A stretch of 64,000 nucleotides of DNA from assembly GCA_003864495.1 (NCBI GenBank), contig ML133383.1:5502880-5566879 (forward strand), written 5' to 3'. The DNA comes from Nemopilema nomurai (taxonomy: Eukaryota; Cnidaria; Scyphozoa; Rhizostomeae; Rhizostomatidae). Shown here one piece after another: positions 11,219-24,700 of the stretch (position 1 is its first letter; each line of letters begins with the position of its first letter). A program made the position numbers and the translations under genes. Below the pieces are notes generated by a model that was not told the origin of the DNA, did no database searches, and worked only from the letters and a program-made list of their open reading frames with translations.

Positions 11219-11752
11219 TTTCAAGGTCGTGTCTAAAAGGTAACTTTGATGTATTTTTGATGTACTTGTAGTTTTGATGTATTTTTGGGGAAGTTGATTT
11301 CGTACCATATCGCGAATACCAAAATCATGATCAGTCGTGGTAAATGGCTAATAATGAGCTGTGGTGTCAATTTTTATAAAAGCTGATTCAGGCCCAGCTT
11401 CATTACTGCACAGCGTTAATCGATTTCATTTTCATCCGAAGGGAAAAATTTTCAGGGACAGCTAAAGCTCAAGCATTATCAGTTATAGAGATTTTGTAGG
11501 CCAAAAGAAACTGCCCCGCTTTGCATCAGTTTAAATTCTAAGAGCAGTCTTCTTGTAAAAGGTATTCGAATTGTTAAAAAAAACCCTGGCTTCTCTCGTA
11601 GAAAAACCGGTAACAGGTTCGTCGGGCTAATAAGGATATTTTGGTGTCTTTTGACCTGGCATAGCCTCCACGAAAAGCTATACTGACATCTAACAACGAA
11701 TGGAAGTTGTTTTGGTAAATCTACCAAGTCCTACAATACCTCAATACAATAG
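11219..11752. other. Downstream of La, nothing recognised
   Basis: This should include the 3' UTR of La (minus strand). I see no clear AATAAA on the minus strand close to the stop and no other gene. Confidence 0.4.
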
Positions 11753-14700
11753 TCACTCTGTTTTTGTTTGTTTTACAGCCGGCTCATCCGTGCTCTGTTT
11801 GTCTTCTTTTGCCTGAGGCCTCTCTTCTGCTTCGACCCCATTCTCGTCGTCGTCAAACCTCTTGTGTTCGCCCATCGGCTTCTGTTCGCCCGTCGGCTTC
11901 TGTTCACCAATCGCAGAATCGATTTTGGCCGTCTGCCTAGTCCTTTTCTGTCCACGCCCTCTGTCTGCCCTCTGTCTGTCCATTCCAAAGGGTTTGCGCT
12001 TTCCTTTCCCTAAAAAAATGACAAGAGAAAATGAATGCACTAACTGTTAAAATAGAAAATGGAATCATGTGGGCATTGAATTCTAATAAACGTGTCTCCG
12101 AAAGAAGCATTCTGTCAGCGAGGCAAACGTCTACGTGAGGTGACATAGCGGCACAATTATCATAATCATAAATGAAGACAGATGCTGTTACAATCAGAAA
12201 ACTCGAGGGATGCACAGCGTGAGTCGAATGTGGTTAGAATTTTTGCTTTCGTGCAAGCTGTTGAACTGTAGTCATTGCATTTCTGTCCTCATCATAAAAT
12301 CAGCCTTTGGCTTTTAAAAGGCCCTTGATGTCTTTTAGGGTTGGTTTCCGCTGTTGTCCCCATCTGTCCAGCCAAGTGTCCAAGTGCTGTTTCTACAAGG
12401 AACCTATCTGTTTATTTGAGAAGCCAAAAGTTGTTCGGGTCAGTGTTTTACACACTCTCAGTCTCCAAAAAGCTGTCTCATATTTCAAAAAAGGTAAGAT
12501 TGTTACCGGGGGTTTCTCGACAAATATAGGAAGCAAGAATACCTCTCTTCTGCCGCAGCAATTCTCTTTCTTTTTGTGACTTTTCCCAAAAAGCTTTTTC
12601 TTCTTTTCCTAATAAGAAATAAAAGGAATCCAGCTGGCCTCGATTTCAAGCACAGTCTCAAGATTGACTAGTTTCGTAACGATAACGCAAGATTCAAGAT
12701 AGTCAATCTGTCAGATAGAAATAGTCAATCTGTCAACCTCACCTTACTTGCAAAACCCCCTAGCGTTTGAAACATGCATAAACAGTCCACTGATAATCAA
12801 CGCACCGTTGTCAAAGGCCTTGGCTTACAGTGAGCATGACGAGGAGCTTGAATTCCAATTATTCAAAATACAATTTGAAAAGACTAAGATACCAGAGACC
12901 TGCAGAGATTACTTTCGTTGTGCATATAGACAAACACATCGTGTATAGTAACGTTATCTATAGAGACGTATACAATGTCATGTGGCCGAGTATCCAACCA
13001 CGCAAAAAGGCCAGCCAAGGCCACGTGTCTACTCAACGGGCCTACCTTCTAAGATGCGAACTGTCGCTTCTACTCCTTTTATCGTAACCTTGCCATCGTT
13101 TGCCGCTTTTATTGAATCGATCGCTTTTTGCGCGGCTCCTTCTTCCTTGAATCGCACGTGACCCTGTAATTGGACCAACGGTTACTTCTAGCAGAAGAAG
13201 ACGGCCATGCTACAATACTATAGACTCAAATTATTGAAGAAGAAGTTCCCAGTTGAAAGGTTGGGACCCTCTTCTGATGTAGATGAAAAACGATTCGGCC
13301 AGGTATGAGATAATGGTGCTTATATGAGCCATCAAGGGTCTGGGCAAGTGGAAACATATAAACAGATGACAAAACTACAGGGCCAAGGTAATAAGATGGT
13401 AAAATGATAACAAGTATTGAAGCCGAAGGGTTAATGCTCAACCATATCCAAGTCAAAAGCGCATCCAGGTAAAGAAGATAGAAAAATCAGCCGGGCCTAG
13501 GTGACAATTCCACCAAAGTGTTTGTCTGTGCGTAAGATAAAAGGCACCCTCTTCCCCTTTCATCACATTTTGTCAATTCGGAAAATTCTTAGTTTGGTGA
13601 CTTCAAATTAATCTAGTTTGAAAATACTTGATTTGACAACTTTGTAACACGATAAAAGAGCCGGGAACGTTAATTGCGAAATCAAGGCTTACTATTAACG
13701 CAAGCATGGCAAATCCATCATACCCACCTCGGTGTCGTTTCTATTAAAATCCACCCATGATATTTCGTGGTTCTCTCCAAACATAGCCTGGAGATACGAA
13801 ATAAAAGAAACATAAATCTACTGGTATTAAACTTTGTTCAGCAGTGCAAAACGACAAGTTGTTGAGCGCGGAAAAAATGAAAAGAATATAAAGACAAAGA
13901 AAAAAATGATGTACGCGTGAAAAAATATCAAAAATGAAATATTCACAGACATGTTTTTTACGCCAATTGAATTCCAGCTAATGCTTCAATAAAACAAAGT
14001 TATCAAGGTGGAAATTCTACTAAAACAATTACTTATTAAAACAGATACTTACAAGAGATAATGAAATAAAATTTCAAAAAGATTTAAGATATCATATTGC
14101 TTTCTTTCTTACTTTACACCAACAACTATTGCTTGCCACATTCTAAATGGAAATGCACCCTTCACCCTTACGTTTTTGCCAAATGCTTTATTTCCACAGT
14201 CATTTCTTATCAGTGTGCTGCATAATTTTGCTGTAATTTCAAATAAACAGCCTCAATTTAAACAAATATTTGAAAAAAGAATTTCTCTCGCTTAGTGACG
14301 AAATGTGAAAAAGTTACCTTCAAATCCTCGCGTGACGTTCCCTCCCCAGCACCATTAAAGTAAATCACACATCCTTTGACAAATGGGTCTTCTGCCTAAA
14401 AAACGTAAAAAAATTGTTAAAAACCATTTGCAGGAGACTTAATCGGGTGTTAGATTGATGGACTAAAGGCTATAAACAATAATATTATCTACATTTCTGA
14501 TAAGGGTAGTCATAAGGTAAGGATACTACCACAAAGGAGGAGTGCCAATTGCTGGAGGAGCCCAGGGGTGTGGCAAAAACAGGACACGAAGCAATGAACA
14601 AACAGCCTAATGTTCGCTTTAAAGAGGAGAGAGATTGGAGATGGTTGATGCTAATTCGTGGCTTCATGTTCAAAACTAAAAATTTCATCTGCAAAGAGGC

Positions 14701-17700
14701 CGACAGTCGAAAGATTACTTCGAAATAACATCTTCATCTAGCTGACATCCAAAGGCAATCAATTTATTACGTGTGAAGAAATTTCTGCTACTAACTGACT
14801 TCTGTAAAAGACCTACCACTTCGTCTTTTTGACCGCTGCAAAACAAAGAAGACCGAAATGAATACCAGTCACAGGAAACTTGATACCAGAGGCATGTTTA
14901 ATTAGAGTCGATACAGCAGAACCTGTGTTGGTTGGCCACAGGGAACCTACAACCAGCCGGTATGGTCAGAAACGTTTTCTAAAGGCAAAGTCTTGGATAG
15001 ATTTGGGACATACTGACCATTGATATTATTCTATGATTTAAAGTTACAAATGTTACACAAGCATTTTAACCTACACGCTACTCGCGAAGGTGTGCTGAAC
15101 TTTTGTTCGGATTTTAATTAAGAAACTTTGACTTGATTCAAAATTAAACCCACACATGCTGACCTGTTTTACCAGATAACAATTTGTGCGAGTGAAAAGT
15201 TCATGGATTTTTGCATATGCAAAGTACTATTTGCCTACCTCCAAAACCGTGAACCATTCCAAATTCGCCTGTACACCAGGTAGGCAGTACAATGAATTTC
15301 ATACATTTTATTGCATATTTTCACTTGAAATTCACCCAAACTCAAAAAGCTTTAATTTTACATTCAAATGGTACAAGCTACGTGGTTGAGGATATTGGTT
15401 CAACTTTGGTGTGAAAGAGCAGCAAATCAAATTCCAGCAATATGGGGGTATTTCCTGAGATACAAAGTATATAATTAAATACCATCTCATTGAAAATGAT
15501 AAAACTTTCGGAATACCGAAAAATGTAAAACATGACACTTGGAATAGATTCAGTTCCGGCCAGAACAATCATCAGAGGCCAAAGCTAACTGAAACACTAA
15601 ATTTCAGATAGAGAAGTTGCAAAATTTTTCAGTTCACATCAAGATTTTATCGGAAAATAACACATGAGACTAGGTCTTCACTTCTCCGAGGATTTGGAAA
15701 CATGTTTTCTAAGTGCCTTAAACAAAATTCACTAAACAATGAGCTAAGATCAATGGGAAAAATTTCCAACAGACTGATAAGAAGGAATAGTGTACCCGGC
15801 ATTTGATTTACTCTTCTTCTTTTCCTCATCCTTCTTCTTATAGTATTCATCCCTGCAAGAAAGGAGAGAGGCTTACATTCATTTTAGAGCCACATTCTTT
15901 CCAAAGAAGAAACTACTTTCAATTGTCAAGACTACATCTGTACCCTTTCAAATGGGATTACAGGATTCAGGCTGATCTCATGCTAGATTCATTCTGATTC
16001 GGCCTGGAAACTGATTTGGGAACTAAAAGTGCTAGAGGAACTCGCTAGCCAGCATTTCACTTCAGATTTGGATGAAGCATTGCAAGATACGTAGCACCTA
16101 CCTTGCCACCTAATCCAAAAGGTGACAAATAAAGCTCACCTTGTCATTTTCTCAATAACAGTATCTTCAATTTTGAGGTCTTCAATGTCTAAGAATTTTT
16201 GTGCTGTTTCTACTGTCGCGAACTCAACAAATATTGAGCCTTTGAAATTTTCTCCATCTCTTCTCATTTTGATGAAGATAGTCTTGAAATTAAAAAACAA
16301 TTCTAAATTATGTATATATACATACCAGTAATATGCAAAATAAACAGATACAGAAAACAAAATTTGATCCTATCAAGCTTCTTTATTCCATTGGATTCTA
16401 TTCTATCAAATGTGATTCATTCTCCCAAAAGCTCACCTGAATCAGACTTGGAGAGCCATATGGAGAAAAATAGGATTGACAAACCAGGCTCACTACTGAT
16501 TTGAACATGCATATCCTCAAATTTAAACACTTCAGAACAAAGCAACTGACGAGAGTGCGCAAAGTAAGCTGTTACCTCCCCTTTATCTTCAAAGAACTCC
16601 TCTACTTGGTCAAAGGAGTAGTTAGTTGGAAATCCTTTCTAAAAATATAATTAATTAGAAATGTTAAGCAAAACTAGAATGTTTCATGGACATCTCAATT
16701 ACACCAAATTGGCATATGATCAGTTTTGTAAGAATTAAATTCTTGCAGTTTCTGAACAATGGAAAAGAGAGATTCACTTTATGCAGACAGATATCTTACC
16801 ACATATAATGTCTTTAACTTTGAGGCTTTCATCAGCATTGGGTCAAGTGTTGATGGGATGTCTTTTTGTGGATTCCTTCTGATTTTCTTACTTTCCTTAT
16901 CCAGCTATTAAGATACAAGAAGTATACAGCAAGCAGATATATAAATAAGTAGTTTCTGTATGCAAATTATTCAGATTAAACCAATTGTGATATTGTATAG
17001 CAATTTTACACCTCATATTTTTATGTTACATCATACATATTATGTCAAATAGCACACAATGCAAGCAATACATTTTGGTTCATATTTAGAAAGGGAAAAG
17101 TAAAAGAAGAATAGAATGTTGTGACAGACTGTTGATGGCATCACTGGAAATTGCGTCCAAAGGTAAAAAAGAAGCACTAACCTCTAGCAAACCAGATTTG
17201 GATTTTTCTAGAGCTTCAAAAATCACATCAAAGTCTGTTGTTAATGTCTGGAAAAAAACTATATGCTTAAACTCAGTTTGCTAACAAAGAATAAGACATT
17301 GGTAGAAATATAGAAATAATGCTAGCTATTAGATGCTGAAGAGAAAAAGCAACAAAAGTTTGCAAATGTCTAGGGAAATTAGTGCTACAGCTTTCATTCC
17401 TGTTTTAAAAGATTTGCATAATAATAACAATACAAAAATAATTATTAGAAAGCCTTCAATGAAGAAATGGCTTTGAAAATAGAACTCAATGTATTTAGAA
17501 GTATAACTATATAAGTAATATAAGAAAACTATAAGTATATATTCAAAAGCATTCCATCTTAAACTCATTTGACATTTATTTGCAGTAAAATGCCATAAGT
17601 ATTTGTAGCAAAGAAAAAGCAACAAGTATATACATACCTTTAAACGATTAAAAGTAATAAGGCACTCCAAAGGAACCCCTTCCATTTTGTTAAGGAATAT

Positions 17701-18863
17701 GTTAGCACTCTCAAAACAAAGGAAGCATAATTTAAAATTTAAAATATTACATTAAAAATTTCAACTGGCTCAAGAAAAAATTTCTATATATATCGCAACC
17801 TTGGTGATTAAGCAACTGAAAGTAAGCTCCTTTCAGTGTGATGTAGCATGGACACAAAATAGAGTGATAGCAACATTAATTAAGATTTAAAAACAATTTG
17901 AATGGCAAGTGATTTGGTGTCATTAAACTCAGGCCTTCTCAAGCAACAAGATAAAATGCATGAACCATTTGGAATACTAAAGTTTCACTTGAATACAAGA
18001 AGTATCACACCTAGAGACAAATATTTTTGTAAGAGAGGTAACTAGAACACGATATTAGCCCTGAAACAAAATGGCAACTCAGAAACGGCACATTCTCAGC
18101 TTCACCTTACTTATCCCCAAAATCAATTCATCAGATCATACTAATAATCTTGCAAAGATTTCACTAGACTTGACACTAGATTTGTGAAAATGGACAGAAT
18201 CAGAAGGATACATCCATCTTCCTGGTGAATCTTGTCTTGAAGGAATTTGTCTCTTGGGAGATTCTTGTCTCCAAAGTAGTACTATAAAGCAAAATGTCTT
18301 AGGTATACGAAAATGAATGTGATGGGAGGGGGGGGGGCATTATAAAAATAGCAAGATACTCTACCTTATATCATACCCAAAATATCATCTTTTGCATGAA
18401 AAATACTTCGACAGCATATTTCCTTTCTCGATTTCTGCTTCTTCAGTCCCCTCGACCTTGGTCGTCGATTTCCCAGGGATTTCAAAGGATAGCTGTCTAC
18501 AAACGCCTTGCACTAGAAACATCATCGTTAACACTGTCATTTATTGGTTTGTGCAGGCTTTACAAAATTCCCATGTGTAATCTGGGTTCGTTTCAAATAG
18601 AGCAAGATGCCATTTGTGATCCTAGTGTAACGTACCTCGATTTCAATTTACCTCAAAACGTAGTTGCCCCGGTTTGCTTCAAAGTACAACTTTAAATAAC
18701 ACTTTCCTTCTTAATTTCAGAATGTGAGTAACTTGAGTCATTGATTAATGGATTTCTTTCTGTTCATATCGTTAACGATCATAAAAATTACCTCCATCTG
18801 CCGGATAATCTTCTTTTCAAGCTGACTTGCGTGAGTGCCATCATTGGTCCCACTTTCGCCCAT
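11753..18863 (-). CDS. SSB: La ribonucleoprotein (SSB homologue)
   Basis: La binds the 3' UUU-OH tails of new RNA polymerase III transcripts, protects them and aids folding; it is mainly nuclear. Fourteen exons join in phase: 18863-18792, 18281-18212, 17678-17638, 17247-17182, 16904-16800, 16638-16576, 16282-16140, 15852-15796, 14835-14817, 14395-14318, 13787-13728, 13163-13046, 12608-12543 and 12009-11753. They give 404 residues (human 408). The La motif is at about 12-90 (YYFGDKNLPRDKFL, DGWVPLECLITFNRLK). RRM1 is at about 112-188, with RNP2 LYVKGF and RNP1 KGSIFVEF. The atypical second RRM is at about 216-300 (CVIYFNGAG, EISWVDFNR, GHVRFKEEGAAQKAI). A basic tail (GKGKRKPFGMDRQRADRGRG) is followed by an acidic end finishing VKQTKTE, as in vertebrate La. 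Exon 9 is only 19 nt. The start MGESGTNDG fits the family's short lead before the La motif. Confidence 0.93.
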
Positions 18864-20827
18864 GATTGTTACCTTGTTTTTGTTCTTTCGCTTTCCTTCT
18901 GGCTACGACACTTTTGGCCTTGTCAAAGCATGCTTCCTAACGTTCAAAAGAACCCCTCATCCCGACATGCTCTAGAGTATTGTGGTTGTTGTTGTCCATG
19001 ATCTCGTCATGGAAAAATGGCATGCTTTCAGGTTGCTAAACGAACTAATTTCAAACTTAATTCATCCAGCTAAAGAATCAGGAGTCAGTTCTTTGGGTTG
19101 ATTTATGCATTCACCCATTGACTGTTTACGAACATCCTGCAATTTGGAGCCTGTTGACGCGTATTTAAAAGTAATTGCAAGGGCTGCCTGACGCAGTTTG
19201 AAAATAACAAGCTTCCTTTTCCGTAGCATTAGCCAAATATCTGGATGATATTTTTCATGGCAAATTAAATATGTAAAGATTATTGCACACAGTGTAAATT
19301 CTAGCTGAATCAAGCACGGCTATTTACACCGTAAATCTTGTGTCCGAGTTTGATATTTTCTTCACAAACTTTTCTTTGCATTTTTTCTTTACAAACCATT
19401 ACATAAAAGTATAATAGGCTTTTTGCAAGTTGAAAACCAAATTTTATATACAGTACTGAAAGAAATTAACGAAGTTTAGGTCTCTTTCATTTTCAAGTCC
19501 ATTTGAAATGAAAATTCCAAGTTAATATTCCCTTAAACGCAAATCTTTGGTCTCTTTCTTACCAAAATTACCCTGAATATAAACAGGAAGGCCATAAACA
19601 ACTGCTAACAAAACTTCTTTGGGTTACAAAAAATGAGAATCAAAACTACCACAACTTTTTCAAGAAGGAGCCCCTTTCGACACATTTTATCAGCTTGCGA
19701 CCCCAGCTTCCATCCATTTTTGGCCCTCCAATTTGCGGAATTTTTAGAATTTCTTCAAGTTTAAACGGATAACTATTTTCCTGTCTTAAGAAAGACTTTG
19801 TTATGGATAAGATAACGAGTCACTTAAACTTTGATGGCTTCAAAATCAACAAAGCTATTTCAATTACTCTAAACTTTTACCGTTGACGTGCACTTGCACT
19901 CTCATCGCTAGAACTCTCGCTTGCACCACAGTTTAAAGAATTGCACGATGAAAGTGGTGTGCGAAAAATTTTCAACTTTATTCTCCACAGACATTGCTTC
20001 TCCGCCTTTATTGCATTTCAGCGAAGATTCAACCCTTCTTTATATTTGATGGCATGTTCCCTATTCTACTACAGCATGACGAGTCCCCTTTACTGTAAGA
20101 AATAATGTTACGGACAGACAAAGACAACCTATGAATTTCAATGAAATATCTAAAGCCAATGCGATGAGCACGGTTGGATAAATGGATGATAAATTCAGCG
20201 AAGAACGCACTTGCTTCAATGATTCCATTTGCCAGATCATACTGTTCTCAATTCAAACTGTTCTCAATTCAAACTGCTTTCAAAACAAGTAGCTAAGCTG
20301 AACTTCATAACTCCCCCTGCCTCAATTGAAACGCATGCTTTTGGAGCGCAAAGTTCAAAATGTCATTGCATGTTGTCTCGAGAAGTCTCTCTCTAGTCTC
20401 AAAATCTCTTGCATATAAAATGTGACTAAGAGAAGTATGGTTCAATTGAAAAACACAAGGTTTCTTGAAGCTGTTGATATTTTAAGCCTTTTAACGACGC
20501 TGAAAGAGTAACGACGTCCTCCATCCTCCTTTAGGGAAACCCTGGTAACATATTTACTCAGTTACAAAGATTTACAATCGCATTCTGCAGTACACAATTA
20601 TATTGCTAACGCTGCCAATGGATAAATCAAAGAACTACTTAAACTACTCAACCTAGAATCTATACACCCACAATAGTTACACATAATCGAGCTACATGCA
20701 AAAGAGGGGTGGAGCCAGTGGAAGCATTCAAAGTAAAAAACTTCTTCTGCTTTCAAAGTACAAACAGATCAGATAGTTGCACCAAAGACCGCTCTACTTT
20801 GATCACCAAGAGCAGCGGTGTCTAGAT
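18864..20827. other. Intergenic, between La and BAHD1-like
   Basis: The left part must contain the La promoter and 5' UTR. I see no convincing exon. There is a 16-bp direct duplication (ACTGTTCTCAATTCAA) near 20241-20272. The rest is unremarkable AT-rich sequence. Confidence 0.4.
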
Positions 20828-20982
20828 CAGGGGCGCAACAAGGATATTTTAAGGGCAGGGGTTTCGGGGTAGAAAGGGGGCATTGGGTTTCCATGGGAAT
20901 AAGGCAAAATTCACTTCCTTGCCAAAAAAGGGCAGGGGTTGTAACCCCCACAACCCCCCCCCCCCCCTTAGATGCGCCCCTG
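20828..20982. mobile_element. 155-bp hAT-like MITE with 5-bp target duplication
   Basis: CAGGGGCGCA (20828-20837) and TGCGCCCCTG (20973-20982) are perfect 10-bp inverted ends. TAGAT flanks both sides (20823-20827 and 20983-20987). The interior is non-coding with a C-homopolymer run near 20957-20967. The ends and duplication length match the style of the element at 9667-10048, though the interiors look unrelated. Confidence 0.6.
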
Positions 20983-21713
20983 TAGATACGACTGGGCATA
21001 GCAGTGACACGCACTCTCTATAAAAGCATCTTTCGAGAAATTTTTGACAACCCCTTTCGGACATGCCGACTTCTTGTGGCAATTTCTATTCCTGAAGCAA
21101 AAAACACAACAAAAATAAAACAATACAGGACTACAAATCAGAAGCTTTTTCTAGACGAATACGTACTCTATAATAATAAGATGGCATGATTAAGCCATAT
21201 GCATTGTCAAACCGTTTGCATATGCCGATGATGCAAATCGAAATAGATCGGTCAAAATTTAGGGGTCCGATTCACTAGAAATGGGCTCATACTAGTTGAA
21301 TAGGACCGTCTACAATGACGTCAAGTTGGTTTCTTAAGATAAAGCTTCGCGTTGGCATCTAACCAGTTCAAAATCCAACCTTGTTGGAAGCTTTGCAAGC
21401 GGAAAGTGCCAGAAAGGCTTATGACGTCATCAAATACATTGCTGCAGCTACGACTTGTAAATCAGTGATAAAGTTTGTCTACGACATTCAAGTCTACCTC
21501 ATCTACTGATTGCTTCAGATTACATCAGCAGTGGTGGTTGCATTTGCGAGATTAGGATACGATGACCAAATTATTGCGTGATTATTCTGCTTTTCCAAGC
21601 ATAGGTGCAATCATACTCTAAAGTGGAAGATTGCGTCAAAAACAGCTGGAATCAAACGCAGAAACCGCAACACTGGTCGCTCGAACGTACAGCGAACGGG
21701 AATCCGCATCCTT
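20983..21713. other. 3' flank of the BAHD1-like gene
   Basis: No gene was recognised. The right end should be the 3' UTR of the minus-strand BAHD1-like gene, but I could not place a clear polyadenylation signal. Confidence 0.4.
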
Positions 21714-24700
21714 TCAGTAGAAGGGATTCTTAAGAATCTTCCCGGTTCGGGAGTCATAGGCGTGACGACAGAAGAACACCAGATTCGGATCCGTATTCTC
21801 AGGGGGCGTAATTCCAGGTCGGGTTGACTCGGTTGGCGGCACAGGGGACAAAGGAGCCTTTCTCGATTCTCGATACAGCTTATTCTTGGCACGAAATCTG
21901 TGGGGGAATAAAAGTTGGAAATGTGTCACAAACATCTGACAAAATTAGAACACTCGAATGAAATGATCACACAATAAGATCCACACAATATCGGTGACTC
22001 GATTTCCAAAAACAAACCACAAAGGTGGGAGGTAGCTGAAGGTGGGAAAAAAACTTTCGGCGGGTCGAGAGAGGGAGAGAGTCAGAGAAGGAATGAGTGA
22101 GAGGGTTAGAGAGGGAGAGATTTACAATGAGAAAGGGAGATTTACAATGAGAGAGGGACAGAATGGAAGAGGGGGAGAGAAAGAGAGAGGGTGAGAATGA
22201 AAGAGATTTACAATGAGAAAGGGAAATTTACAATGAGAGAGGGAGAGAATGAAAGAGGGAGAGAATGAGAGAGGGTGAGAGAGGGAGAGAGTGAAAGAGG
22301 GTGAGAGAATGAAAGCGGAGAGTGAGAGAATGAGAGAGGGTGAGAATGAGAGAGGGTGAGAATGAGAGAGGGTGAGAGAGGGAGAGAATGAAAGAGGGTG
22401 AGAGAATGAAAGCGGAGAGTGAGAGAATGAGAGAGGGCGAGAGAATGAAAGCGGAGAGTGAGAGAATGAAAGAGGGTGAGAATGAGAGAGGGTGAGAGAA
22501 TGAGAAAGGGTGAGGGAATGAGAGAGGGTGAGAGAATGAGAGAGGGTGAAAGAATGAAAGCGGAGAGTGAGAGAATGAGAGAGGGCGAGAGAATGAAAGA
22601 GGGTGAGAGAATGAGAGAGGGTGAGAGAATGAAAGAGGGTGAAAGAATGAAAGCGGAGAGTGAGAGACATACCTGCAGTACTGAGGGTAACTGAGGACGT
22701 AGCATTTGTCCACAACACAGGCGGCGCTGTTGTCGTCTCGATGGCGGGATGCAAGGACTTCCAGCTGACAAAATGAAACAAATTTAGGTTGCATTTGTTC
22801 AGCAATTCAAGACCTTCATGATTTTTAGAAATTAGACTACAAAAAGTTTTGGATTAACACATGCTATTGAGGGGGTTAGGTGTGTTAGGACTGTTGTACT
22901 AACTCTAAGCACTAACAAATAGATAAACAATAACGGTAGCACAAATGATTGCAAACTAATGGAGAACTGGAAGTTAGCAAAGGATGCCTAGATTTGACTA
23001 GGCGTGAGCTTCACTAATGGTTTTTAATGAGCAAAGTTTTGGAGACAAAAGCCTCTGGTGCCTGAAATTAATACATTAGGTCAAAAGTAACGGGTTTCGT
23101 GGAGAGAAGAGGGTTTACCAAGACAACTAAACGTTTTTCGTTTATGGGATGACACGCTAATCCAAAAAATTACCAACAATTTCTGTGGAATAAGGAAGCA
23201 TTTGGCTTCTTATCAAAAATGACAACGGAACAGAAATAAGTGTGTTCCATGAACTTGCAAATAACAGAAGATTGGATGGACCGGTTGGATGGACCGGTTG
23301 GATGGACCGGTTGGATGGACCGGTTGGATGAACCGGTTGGATGAACCGGTTGGATGAACCGGTTGGATGGACCGCCTAGGTACGCACCTCGCCGTGATAA
23401 CCCTGCAGCTTTCCAACTTCGGTTTGCTCAGGACGGTAATACCAAAACACGGAAATCATCATGTCCCCAGCGACGTCACCTAAAGAGATAAGGGTTCATG
23501 AAAGCACAAAAGCCTTGATGGAGATCGCGAAGTAGAATCACAGGACATATCATATTACTGGAGATAGAATTCAGTACAAAACATAATCATACGAAATCAG
23601 AAACTCTTAAGGTGAATCAAATCGTAAAACGATCAACATGGAGTATTTTTCTTGCAGAGATAAGGCCGTAGAAAACGGCTTTCCTAAGGATTTCGTGGAA
23701 CTTGTCAAAAAAATTGCCAAAATTGTGATGGTAGACGTAACTGACTTAGCGAAAGGCACGTGGTCTCAAACTGATTCTGGCAAAATACCAGGCCGTTTGT
23801 TTAAAAAAGAAACGGAAAACACGTCAGATGGCAAATAGACGGAAAAATCACAAAAGGAGAAGACAGCCGAGGATTCAGAACCGTTGCTTTCACCTGATGC
23901 TTCAAACTTAAGATACTTTCTCAGCCATTGTGCATTATAATATGGTAAAACTCCTGTGCACACTCTGCATTAATGCTGCAATCGAGCGTTATCACCGAAA
24001 TTTGTGAAGCGAAAAAGACTGACTGAAAAGAACAAGTGACCGAATGTCTTTCTTGCAAAGAGACGCACAAACCTGCATCCTCCTCCCAAATGGCAGCCAC
24101 CCTTGCCACGAAGGGCAGGTCCTTCTTCCTTGGCCCTGACTTCAGAAGGACTGCATCTCGCACGTTTATCACTTCTTCGTTTCGTCGCATACATGGGTAA
24201 TATCTTCGGATGACAATGCTGTCCTCCTAAAACGCGAAATGCACATTTGTAGCCCAAGTGACAAAGTCATCCTCAGGTCCCGGAAGTGAGTGCTCCAAGG
24301 CCTAGTGAGACTCCAAAAACAGTCAACTCTGACAATGATTCGTGCTCTATTGCTACTAGCTGACGCGCAATACAAATATATTTTTGAGCATTTGAGTTAC
24401 TAGGGCCGCATGATATGCTGAAGAGACAAATGCATTCAAATGGTTGATCAATACTGTGAAAGCATTCCAAGACATTCCACCACGCGAAACAGAGATGCCA
24501 GTTTTGAAAAACGAAGTACCACTCAGTAGAATCTGGGTGGAAGAAGTTGGTTGCCTGGTTCATTGACCAGTTAAAAACTGGGTACATCGTGAATTATTTG
24601 AATATAACAAATTATACCACACCAAGTGGAATGGTTTCCCACGGAGTGTTTGCGCAAATGTAATTAACAAAGATGGGTAGAAATTAAAAAAATACGCAAA

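Noticed and set aside
11768..12050. Plus-strand frames opposite the last La exon
   Set aside because: They are antisense shadows of the conserved basic and acidic tail of La.
22122..22805. Three overlapping minus-strand frames of about 190-230 codons rich in Ser, Leu, His, Pro and Thr
   Set aside because: They are translations of the GA/CT tandem array. All three frames of the same strand are open at once, and the real exon 22764-22673 explains the only conserved part.
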